Source: Clitopilus passeckerianus
Lineage: Eukaryota > Basidiomycota > Agaricomycetes > Agaricales > Entolomataceae
Direction: 5' to 3'
DNA: 64,000 nt
Assembly: GCA_944990035.1 (NCBI GenBank)
Contig: CALYLX010000039.1
Span: 53,235-117,234, forward strand
In this document: positions 37,281-47,151 of the stretch, piece after piece
Numbering within the stretch: the stretch's first letter is position 1
Layout: each line of letters starts with the position of its first letter
Translations under genes and position numbers: made by a program
The notes under the pieces: model-generated
Databases searched by the model: none
The model's input: the letters and a program-made list of their open reading frames with translations, nothing else
What the model was told of the DNA's origin: nothing

Positions 37281-39888
37281 ATGTCAAGACATCGCGATAT
37301 TAGAAATATGAATATTGAAGGCATGTTAACTCATTACCGCACCTAGTTTCAATATCTAATCGTGCAGTTTTGCAGACGAGCTGGATGATGATGCTCTTTC
37401 CGATGGTGGAGAAGAGATGACTGACGAGCAATTGGGTACGAAATAAATATTTTACGATGACCTTCATTTGCTTATATAACTCGCAATTATAGCTCAAATG
37501 CATGAAGGCCTCCAAGCAGTGCGAGACATTCTGGGAAGTGCAGAAACCTCTGGAATATCAGATCACGATATCAAAGACACGCTCTGGGAGACATATTTTG
37601 ACCAGGAAAGGACGATTGAGTGGGCTCTAGGTGTGCTAGCTTGGCCCATATATTATTTTCTCCTATTTAACACCCATCATCAAGAGGAACAAGCCAGACG
37701 ACAACAAGCAAAAGAGCGCAAAGGTGAGATGTACTCCAACTCCTCAGCCTGAATTTTCCTTTCCGCTATGTGTGTCCCGTGACGAGCGCGCGCTGTCATT
37801 CCAAGTTGAAATCTCGACGTCGAAGGTGCATGCTGTTTGCTCCCCTCCCCATACACCGCCAACCTTTCACCTTACGCATTCACCATGCTGATACTGTGTT
37901 ATCATAGGTCCAGATATCTCGAAGGAGCTCCCCCCACTCCCTCAAGAGGACCAAGAATACGACTACTCTGGTAGTAACGAACAGTACTATCACCCAGAGC
38001 AATTCGAGCATGACCCTTACCCAACTGCCGGACCCCGTGTGCCGGCGATATTCCTGGCGCAACAACAACAACAACATGCATACGAGGAACCTATGGATGA
38101 ACATTTGGACCCATACGAGTACTCTCGAAGGAGGTCATTTTTGACAACGATTCCAGAAGGGACTGAACGAACGGAGACTACACCACGATGGTCTCCAGCA
38201 GCTCGCTTGCTGCCACCACCCACCCCTCTAACACGCGCTTCAAGTATCACTGAGTCGTATGGAGAACCTATAGGTTCGTTTCGAAGTCTTACTCCCCCCC
38301 AGTGATTTGGTTAGCTAACTAGTTTTCTTCAGAGTCTTCGCAATATAGATACAGTAGCCCCGGACATTTAGACCCGAACCTCATTCCTGTATCTCCCCCA
38401 GCCTCCGCCCTTGGACGACTATCCTTATATGAGCCACCGCCTTCGCAACCCACCTCTGATGCTCGGAGTGATGGGACCGCAACTCCTCGCAAGGCGCCGA
38501 GCGAGGTCGCACCTCCGTCGGAAGTGCTACCTGAGATACCAGATTATGTATCAAAATCAGGTTCAGAAGCCTCTGGAGGAGCTACGCCGACACAGAAAAC
38601 TTCCAAACTTGCACGACTGGCCAGTGCTCGAACCAGTGCTCGTAGCCAACCCAGTGAAGCGGCACAATCCCCCGCACCGTCTCCGGCTCCCACACCCAAG
38701 TCTTCAAAGTTATCCTTGCTTGCCAGCTCGCGTTCAAGTCTACGAAGCGAGAGCTACAGGTCATCCGACTTCACTTCTGATGACTCAGTGAAGACATATC
38801 CTGGTCTTCGCCCCTCCCCTGAATCCCTCGCTTCTCCGCAACCATCCACAGCCTCCGTTGTCTCATCCAATCATGACATTGGGGAGAATGTAGATTTCTA
38901 TAACACAGGGGCTAGACAATCGTCTGCAATGTCGTCAGTTGTCAACCGTGCAATACGGGCGGCCATGGAGCTGGAAGCCATGGACAAAACCTCCGACAAA
39001 CAGGACAAGCCTTCCGCGCTGTCACGGAAAACAAGTTCAAATTCCCCCAAACCCCAGTCACCTGCGAAATCTCTGAGGGAGGAGCTTACTCCCAAGGCAA
39101 ACACACCTCCGCTACCGACTCAAAGCAAGGACTCCGACGCTGCTTCGGCACATTCTTATAAGGAAGTCCAAACCTTCCGTACCTCCGGTGAAAGGCCACG
39201 AGAACCCTCCAAACTGGCGAAACTCGCCATGGCGAAGACCAATGCAAACAAAGCGCCAAAGCTTCCAAAGCCCGTAACAGAGTATCTGACACCCGTTGCA
39301 AATGGTCCCACTGTCACGACCGCAATCACAACGTCGTATCAATCTCTATTCACGCTCACGGACCCAGCCAGATCGCAGATCATTCCTGAGCAGTACGTTG
39401 TGCCGTTGGGCGCTGCACCTCCTCCTCCCGGGCGTTCCAAGCTTGCGATGAAAGGAAAGCGAGGCTATCTCCGCGATGACACGACGGCTACCGAGGAGGA
39501 ACTATCTCCAATATCACCAACTATATTCTCAGCGCCGCTGTCAAATCACGTCCGTGCGTCGCCTTCGGCATTTGCTTCTCTCCTCGTGGATGATGGTCTG
39601 ACTGGTTCGGGTATAAAAGGCAAGGAGAAGAGCAGGCGGCGTAGGGACAAAGAAAAGAGGCGTCATAGGGGGGACGATGGCGAACAATCCGACGTCACAT
39701 TACAGTCCAAGCAAGATTTCCAAAACCAGACGTCAGAGGACCTTGAACCTCTTCCAATTCCAGGATTTTCCCCCACCTCCTCGTTTAGATTTGATGGACC
39801 TAGCCCTGACGATATAATCATGAATGCACGACGCGGGACGTCACTGGGACAGCAGAAAACACACACACGGAAACCTATTTCCACATAA
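37281..39888 (+). CDS. SKI7: SKI7-like isoform of the HBS1/SKI7 gene
   Basis: Predicted alternative product that bridges the exosome and the Ski complex in cytoplasmic mRNA decay. Exons: 37281-37320, 37376-37435, 37493-37630, 37685-37723, 37908-38273, then a long terminal exon 38333-39888, giving 732 residues. The first five exons are shared with HBS1 and encode the HBS1 N-terminal domain ([35 protein letters not shown]). The long exon is serine/proline-rich and disordered, with short constrained-looking blocks such as [12 protein letters not shown] and, near the end, [18 protein letters not shown]. It ends in its own TAA, followed by a T-rich stretch. There is no GTPase domain in this form. 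The first intron is GC-AG. Confidence 0.75.
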
Positions 39889-41928
39889 CCCTCCCTCCCC
39901 CTTTGTGATCCACCCACTTTACTTTTCTTTTTAATTTATTGTTTTTGTATTGATCTTTGTATTTTCATTTAATATAGCTGCAAAGGAACGAGAAAAGGCC
40001 CAGAAAAAGGCTACCGCCTCCACGCCAGCATCGCGAGCCCCATCGGTGCCTAACACACCAACGAAGAAGAAAAGTACTGGACCCCAAGCTAAGGCTAAAC
40101 AAGCTGGGGCGGCGACGCCGTCACGAGCGACCGATCAGAGGCAGCTGGACTTGTCTGCTCTGAACCTTATCGATAATGAACCACGAAACACTGGACTAGA
40201 GGAGGTGCCGAAAATGACATTTGCAAGAGAGAAGCTTTTAGAAGAGGCAAAACGAATCGTTGAAGGGGGCGGGAAGGACCGGAAGAAAGCTGTGAGCCTC
40301 GTGGTCATAGGTATGGTCTATGTATGTCTATAATCCAATTCTCCTGGACTAACCTTTGTCAGGGCACGTCGATGCAGGGAAATCGACTCTAATGGGTCGA
40401 CTCCTATATGAACTTGGACGTATCAGCGACAAGACTCGCGTAGCCAACGAAAGAGGGAGCAACAAAGCCGGCAAAAGTAGCTTCAGCTGGGCTTGGGGTC
40501 TGGATGGGACCACGGAGGAACGCGAAAGGGGAATCACCATGGACATTGCTCTACAGACTCTCGTAACAGCACGTCGACAGATTACCATCCTCGACGCCCC
40601 TGGCCATAAGGATTTCATTCCAAACATGATCTCTGGGGCATCTCAAGCCGATTGTGCTTTGCTTGTCGTGGATGCCGCGAACGGCGAGTTCGAAGCTGGT
40701 TTTAGCAGGGGTGGGCAGACCAGAGAACACTTGCTCCTTGTCAGGAGCTTGGGCGTTTCTCAGATTGTGGTGGCGGTGAACAAATTGGACCAGGTTTGTT
40801 CTCGTTATGAATCTTCGGTCAAAGGTCACAAGTCTGATGTCGAATGGCCAGGTTGAATGGAGCGAGTCTCGATACACCGAGATATGCAATGTCCTGAAAG
40901 AATTCCTTCTACAGTCCGGATTTGCCCCTTCAAAAACGAAGTTTGCACCTGTAGGCGCTATGCAGGGCGTCAACCTTGTTTCGTGCCAAGGACAAGACGC
41001 CGCTCCCCTGAAAACATGGTACAAGGGACCCACCCTCGTTGATCTCTTGGGTGAGTCTAATTCTGCCTACGAAATGGCATCGCCTAGAACTTCTTTGCGA
41101 CGGTAGATGTGCTTGAACCACCGATTCGCGATGTTGAATCCCCGCTTCGAATCCCTATCGCCAACGTATTCAGAAGCCATGGCTCAGGTGCTGCTATCTC
41201 GGGTCGCATTTGTGGTGGTGTTGTTCAAGTGGGTGAGAAGCTACGAGTTCTACCCGGCGACGAGACTGCTATTGTTAAGTGTAAGTAACCTCTAGATTGC
41301 TGTTATTGATACTGACGTTCTGTTTTCAGCTATCGAAGTTGACGAAGACACTGTTCCCTGGGCAGCTACTGGGACCAACGTTACTGTCCTTCTTACCTCA
41401 GTCGACCCAGTCCAGCTTCACATAGGTTCCGTCCTTTGTCCCCTGACGGAGCTCGTCCCTCTATCGACCTCATTCACTGCACGCGTCATTGTATTTGACA
41501 TCGCCGTGCCAATCACGGCAGGAACAAGTGTAGAAATCTTCCATCACTCCAGAGATGTCCCTGCAACAATCAGCAAGCTGGCGGCGACGATTGACAGGGC
41601 TACCGGAAAGGTCGCGAAAACCAACCCGCGAGTTTTGCAGAAGAATACGTCTGCGGACGTGCAAATCACCCTGAGGAGTGTCGCTTCGACAACGTTTACA
41701 ACTGGATCTTCAGAAGGAGGAGCAGCAGCTTCGGCTACCTCATCTACAAACGTGAGGCCGATACCTCTAGAGCCTTTCGCTATCAGTAAAGATATGGGTC
41801 GTGTCCTTGTCAGGAGGGGTGGGGAAACCATTGCTGCCGGTGAGTCATAGCCAGCACCTCGTGGGTCCTTAACGAGAAACTCACGTATCCTTTCAAAACA
41901 AGGCATCATTTTGGCGGTCTTGGAGTAA
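37281..41928 (+). CDS. HBS1: HBS1 translational GTPase isoform (ribosome rescue)
   Basis: With Dom34/Pelota, this eRF3-like GTPase rescues stalled ribosomes in no-go and non-stop decay. The shared exons through 38273 would join at 39978, skipping the long SKI7 exon. The junction codon is G|CT and keeps frame into [13 protein letters not shown]. The GTPase domain shows G1 GHVDAGKST, the switch segment [14 protein letters not shown]3 DAPGHKDF and G4 NKLD. EF-Tu-like domains 2 and 3 follow ([40 protein letters not shown], and [14 protein letters not shown]). The last intron has an AAG acceptor, and the stop is TAA at 41926-41928. Presence of both products must be checked in RNA, but each exon set reads cleanly. 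Confidence 0.88.
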
Positions 41929-42222
41929 GGTCTACTTGACCGACAGCATCCTGTAACGCAGAAGCATGGAAATAGTAACGACTTGAGAAAGTGGCGAGTG
42001 TGCGATTCGAGTATCGCGAACAACTTGTCTATTTGGACGGCCATTTGCGATCGAGAGCGTGTTCATTATTCTTGTATCGTCACCAATGCTATCAGAAATG
42101 TCGACACATGCATTGTCAAGTCAAAGTGCTAGGAATGCCCCGGAGAAGCTAAGAGTCACTCTAGCAAACGCAACTGGCCAGGTCAAAGAAATTAAAAACG
42201 TTACTCACGCCAACCATAGACG

Positions 42223-42491
42223 TGTTGCAACTACGGGTGTGCTATCATTGCAGATCGGTGTGAGCTGGCGTGCGGCATACCAAACCCCATCCTCCCTGTA
42301 GGCCCAGCCATGCCACATGTGCAATCGCCACTAGGCAGCCAAGAATTGCGGACTTTATCTAGTGGGAACCTGACGGGCTCCAGGGTACTGGCACGTTTAC
42401 GGAGACGCATCAGGGTATCCATGAGTCGATGGTGCGGTGACTCAGGACACTCCCCCCTAGTGAAGCTGCCTGCAGAATCAATATTACAACA
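42223..42491 (+). repeat. MITE-like dispersed repeat, copy 1
   Basis: Begins TGTTGCAACTAC and ends ATTACAACA, a short imperfect inverted pair. The inside shares GGTACTGGCACGTTTAC and GGTGACTCAGGACACTC with the reverse copy at 43573-43813. No coding capacity is seen. Confidence 0.7.
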
Positions 42492-42989
42492 TATACGAGG
42501 AGACACGGCCATCGAATTCGATCTGGGATTTCGTCCCCTCCTCGAGCCCGGCTGACTGTAACTTGCTAAGGTCGACTATATATGGAGTGAAATCATGTGG
42601 TTTGACCATCGTGAGTATTTTGACCTCATCCCTGTTCATATACGAGAGCCGCGACGATCGTCGGTAAAGGTGAAATCATTCTGTGGCCTGTAGTTTCGGG
42701 GGCTACGGGTACATGATGGCTTGGAAGACGGCTCCAGAGGCTTCGATCAAAGCTCTGAGTCCCACCTATCAGCATTCCACACTGTTACATACAACTGGCC
42801 GCTGTGTTCCTCGTGAAGGAGAAGCCCAACAAGAGACTTTGACACACTCGGGTGTTCCAAACTAAACACTGGCCCAGTGCCCACTCTCGAAAGTTGAGCC
42901 ATCGACGCTCGCAAGAGAAATTGCTTGCGATCAAATCTCGCCTTGTAGTCAAGTAGCTCAAAAATATCATTCACATGGCCCCTACCCGT

Positions 42990-43246
42990 GTTGCAACTAC
43001 GGACGCGCTATGGTTGCGAATCGACGTGAATAGGCTCGTGGCATGCCATACCTCATCACGCCCCGTAGCCTATACCCCGGAGCAAGGCAAGAGAAACTCA
43101 AGCAAGAATTAGGGCGAACTACAGGATCAGAGGTACAGACGCGTTTATGGAGACGCGTCCGGTTGTCGAGTCGGGTGACGAAGTTGACTCAAGACGTTCT
43201 TCCCAAGTGAAACTGCCTACGAGAAATCGTTGTTAGTAGTGCAACA
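42990..43246 (+). repeat. MITE-like dispersed repeat, copy 2
   Basis: Begins TGTTGCAACTAC and ends GTAGTGCAACA, whose reverse complement is TGTTGCACTAC, so the ends form an 11-12 bp inverted repeat with one gap. The interior aligns with copy 1 (TTGCAACTACGG, GGCATGCCATACC, GGAGACGC) and most closely with the copy near 11830-12093. Confidence 0.75.
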
Positions 43247-43572
43247 TAGCCAACGCGGGCACTGGCTTCGCTCCAGGTTTATGTCTCCTCCCCAAAGGTG
43301 GATGACAAGGTCAGTCAAGAAACTCGCCAGGGATCAGTCTACGCTCAATGCGTATTACCCAGCCCGACGTCCACTCCGTTTAGCGCACAAAATAATCCGC
43401 CTGCCCAATATTGATGGCTTGAGCAGATGCGCCACCTCGTACGTGATCCATTGACGGCTCGGAGTCAATCACGTCGACCAATGACATTCCACCCATTCCT
43501 ACTTGTTTGCCATCTCACCAGATCAGCCAGGACCACGGGTAAATTCAGATGCCCGTGTCCTCTCATATAGAA

Positions 43573-43813
43573 TGTAACATTGATTCTCGTAGGCAGTCAG
43601 TCACCAGGGGCGAGTGTCCTGAGTCACCGCGTCACCGACTCATCGACACTCGGGTATATTTTTGTAAACGTGTCAGTACCCTTCAGCTTGTTAGGTTCCA
43701 ACTAGGCTTAGGTGTCTAGTGGCAATTGATCGCGCGGCAAAGCTGGGCCTTCAGGGAGAGCTTCCTACTCACACTGGTCTGCAACGATAGAGCACTCGTA
43801 GTTAGTTGCAGCA
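43573..43813 (-). repeat. MITE-like dispersed repeat, copy 3 (reverse)
   Basis: Read on the minus strand it begins TGCTGCAACTAACTAC and ends AATGTTACA. It aligns with copy 1 over its full length, including AAGGCCCAGC versus TAGGCCCAGC, TTGCCACTAG and GGTGACTCAGGACACTCG. It forms an inverted pair with copy 2 about 330 bp away. Confidence 0.7.
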
Positions 43814-44283
43814 CGTCTATAGTTGGGGTGGATAGTATTTCCTAACTTTCATCACCCTCGCGCCATGTGCCACACAAGTCTTCAAGTCCATCCTTGCAAA
43901 AATCCAAATCCAATCCGATCCACGCCGTTCAACGAAACAGTATGCATACAAGTTAATCGGGATATCAAAACCAGTGATATACACAAAACATCTCGAGTCG
44001 AGAGTAGTAGCAGGAGGTAGAAGAAAGCATTCCGCAAGTAAAGAAACTATCCAGGGAGTCAAGAGAGTAAAAGAAGGGAAAAACGTAATCCAGGCTACAG
44101 AGAGATACAGAAATCAGGAGAGCGTCTAAAACTAATCAAGAGAAAATCAAGAGTCATAACTTATCATCACCCCCAGACCGGAGGCATGAGGGGGGTTCGT
44201 CTATGCGTGTGTCGTCGGGTCATCATCATCAAAAGGCATCAAGGGGGTCACCATTCCTATCCCTCCTCATCGCCCTTGGCCGT

Positions 44284-46101
44284 TTAAGCCTTGGTCGCCT
44301 CCTTCGCCACCTCCTTCCCATTCCCCTCCACCTTATTCTCCCCGTTCTGGTCCTGATGGTGATGGTGGTGGTCGTGATGATGATGCGGACTAAACACCCT
44401 CTTGATCTTCCCAAATATACTCTCCCTCTTCTTCTTCTTCTTCTTTCCGTCCTTCCCAACGCCGACGCTCGAGCTATCGTCACTCGACGACGAACTGCTC
44501 GTGTCGTCCTTGGAAGCGGCTTTGGACCCCTCCTTCTTCCCCCGAATACTCCCAAATGTCCCGCTCAACGACCCTCTCTTGAAATGCGATCCCGAGCTGC
44601 CCTTTTTGACGCTCAACGGTGTTGAGGGTGCAGAAGCTGTCGGTTCTGGGGCGGATTTTGATGGTGTTGAAGGTGCGGCAGTCGCAGCAGGGGTGGCGGG
44701 GGTGGGTGTTGACGGCCTCTCGGTCTCGGTCTTCTCCTCAACCTTGGTGGCACTTTCCACCGGAGCTGGAGCTGGGATGGCTGCAGGGACGGTCTCCTCC
44801 TGCTTCTGTGCCTCGGGAGGAACGACGGGTCCAGTAGGTGTAGGAACGGCTTTTTCGAGGACTTCCTCCGCGACGGGTGCAGTCTCCTCCTCTTTAGCCA
44901 CTTCGGGTGCGGAAACTACGACACCGGGGACAACTGCCTCGACAGCCTCAGCCTCAGGCAACTTCTCAGCAGCCCCACTCGTCTCCTTATCTGCGACAGG
45001 AAGAACCTCAACACTCGGTACTTCGGGTGCGGCCAGCACTGTCTCTGTCGGTTCCTCGACCTTGAGCTCCTTAACATCACTCGTCGGCTTGATAGGACTA
45101 ACCACAGGCGAATGCGTGTGGTCAGGCTCCTTCGCGTCGCCGTTGGGGATGATGATGGTATTGTTCTCGGCCGAGTTGACGGGGACAATGGCGATGGGGA
45201 CGTTGGGCGCTATCTCCGGCTCGGCCTTCACTTTCTGTGCGTCGGCGGAAGGGGAGGTAGGTGGGATCATGGTGTTGAACGATTGAGCGGTGTTTGGTGT
45301 TGGAATTGCGATCTACACAGAAGTTGAAATAATGTCATTATCAGCTACTCCACTCGCGTCATAAAGGAATGGGGAGCTTGACCGCCCCCGCACAGAGAGA
45401 GACACTCACCTGTCCAGCATTAATCGGGTCCGTGCCGACGATACCACTTATCACCGCTCCAAGACCACTCTTGACGTACTCATACGCACTCGTCGTGCCC
45501 TCCCGCGCAGCGACTGTATTGGCGAAATCGCTCAGTGAGAGTCGAGAACCGGACTTGGTTTCGGAAGTAGAGTCAGTTTTTGGGAAGTATCCGTTGGCTT
45601 TCCCATTCGCTCCGCCATTAGCCGTGGTGGTACCATTGGCAACCTGAGGAGCCTTAGCAGGACTCGCGGCCTCCTTTGAGCTCTCAAACCCGCCGACTAC
45701 AACCGGTGTGGTAGGCGGGGTGACTTTTGTGGGTGGTGGAGGAGCAGGGGCGTTGTAGACATTATTCAGATTTCCGACATTGTCATACTCAGTAGGGTTA
45801 GCCTCGTCGACGAGCCAGGTGCCGTCAACGATGAACTTGTAGGGAGTTTTCTCGCTGTAGGGCAAACGGACACGGGTTTCGAACCCGGTTGGTGTTGGTT
45901 TTAGGTGGATTGATTTTGCCCACTGTTGATCGAGTTAATTCAGTTCATTGGTTTGAAATGAGGACTCACGTCGTCGAATGAACCAGTTACGATGACATCT
46001 TTGGGTTCAGTGTGAGGCCTAGAACATTATGAGTGAAGTTCCTTCTCGGTACCGACGACAACAGACCATCTGAACACGACCTCGTGCAGTTCAAAAGCCA
46101 T
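44284..46101 (-). CDS. CBM48 (AMPK glycogen-binding-like) protein, Crp1/Mdg1 type
   Basis: The N-terminal ~85 residues form a carbohydrate-binding module of the AMPK-beta type: MAFELHEVVFRWPH, DVIVTGSFDDW, SIHLKPTPTGFETRVRLPY and YKFIVDGTWLVDEANPTEYD, with NVYN closing it. In yeast the related Crp1 and Mdg1 bind cruciform DNA or affect pheromone signalling; the role here is unknown. The rest is a long disordered region rich in P, A, E, V and T, then SSSSSSDDSSS, KKKKKRESIFGKIKRVF and a His-rich run (HHHHDHHHHH), ending EVAKEATKA. The small exons at the 5' end join as R-W-P and D-D-W. ATG at 46101; TAA at 44284-44286. Confidence 0.85.
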
Positions 46102-46244
46102 TAGGAGAGAATAGGAAAGGTAAGGAAAAAGAAAAACGTTGACAGGAAGAATGTTTTAAGTGAACGGAAATGAATTAAAACGAGGCTACAACGTGACATT
46201 CTTTGTACATATCTCCATTTAGTCTTTCTATCTTATCTCTCTCA
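46102..46244. promoter_or_regulatory. Very short divergent promoter, CBM48 protein / EFM6-like
   Basis: Only 143 bp separate the two start codons, so promoters and leaders must overlap or share elements. No core motif is evident. Confidence 0.4.
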
Positions 46245-46986
46245 ATGAGTGGAATAGAATTCGACACTCTCGACCTGAATTCCTCAATCATCCCCTCCCA
46301 GATACCAACAACCCACACGACCCAAACAACACTCGCGTTCCCCACTGACATCTCCATCACACTCACCATCGACGCACAACCAGGCTGTGGCGGCATCGCA
46401 TGGCCAGCAGGTCAAGTCCTCTCAACATACCTCACCTCTCTCCCTCCAGGCTCCCTCTCAAAACATGAATCCATCCTCGAACTAGGCTCAGGCACAGGTC
46501 TAGTCGGACTCGTAGCTGGCAAGATCATCCAACGTGAGGATACTACTCGGATTTGGATAACCGATCAAGCGTATGCATTTCTCCTACCTACTATATATGT
46601 ATACTCACCCCCACAACAGCCCCCTCCTCCCAATCATGTCCACCAACACATCCATCAACGCCCTCACCTCACTCGTCGCCCCTCTCGAACTCTCCTGGGG
46701 CACACCTTCCCTCCCATCCGAACTCACCACACTTCCGACCCTCCTCCTCCTAGCAGACTGCGTCTACTTCGAGCCCGCCTTCCCCCTCCTCGTATCCACC
46801 CTCACCCTCCTCTCTACACCCACAACAACCATCCTCTTCTGCTACAAAAAGCGCAGAAAGGCCGACAAACGTTTCTTCACCCTCCTCAAGAAAGAGTTTA
46901 CCTGGTCCGAGATCGTCGACGATCCCTACAAGGATACCTACTCTCGAGAGGCGATATCTCTACTGAGATTGGTCAAGAAGAGTTAG
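46245..46986 (+). CDS. EFM6-like protein-lysine methyltransferase
   Basis: Seven-beta-strand SAM-dependent methyltransferase of the METTL21/EFM group. Yeast Efm6 methylates elongation factor EF1A. Motif I is ESILELGSGTGLVGLVAG, followed by the acidic strand end RIWITDQ. The post-motif LLLLADCVYFEPAFPLLVST is the diagnostic block in which substrate lysine binding occurs, and ILFCYKKRRKADKRFF completes the core. One intron (GTATGC donor, CAACAG acceptor) joins D-Q-A to P-L-L. Start ATG at 46245 gives MSGIEFDTLDL, about 230 residues, the usual size. The exact substrate is inferred only from similarity. Confidence 0.82.
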
Positions 46987-47151
46987 GGAAGAGAGAGTAG
47001 GGATTTCGTTCGTATTATGATTGGGTTCTACTTCTTGGGCAATATTAAAGGGATTCGGTCTATGGTCTATTTTACGGAATAATGATATCGTTCGTCGAAT
47101 AAATCACTCTGGGATCGTCTTGATCTACAACAAGGTATCAGTAAACCATCG

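Larger units (their letters stand above)
41929..44283. other. Repeat-bearing intergenic region
   Basis: About 2.35 kb between convergent genes without a supported coding region; frames of 60-81 codons show no motif. It contains three copies of a ~260-bp inverted-end repeat (42223-42491, 42990-43246 and 43573-43813). The middle and last copies face each other. Confidence 0.6.

Noticed and set aside
44402..45286. 294-codon open frame on the plus strand
   Set aside because: It is antisense to the low-complexity exon of the CBM48 protein; its composition (S, T, G, A, V) simply mirrors that exon.
45868..45892. GGTTTCGAACCCGG resembling a tRNA T-arm
   Set aside because: It lies inside the coding exon of the CBM48 protein (encoding GFETR) and no cloverleaf surrounds it.
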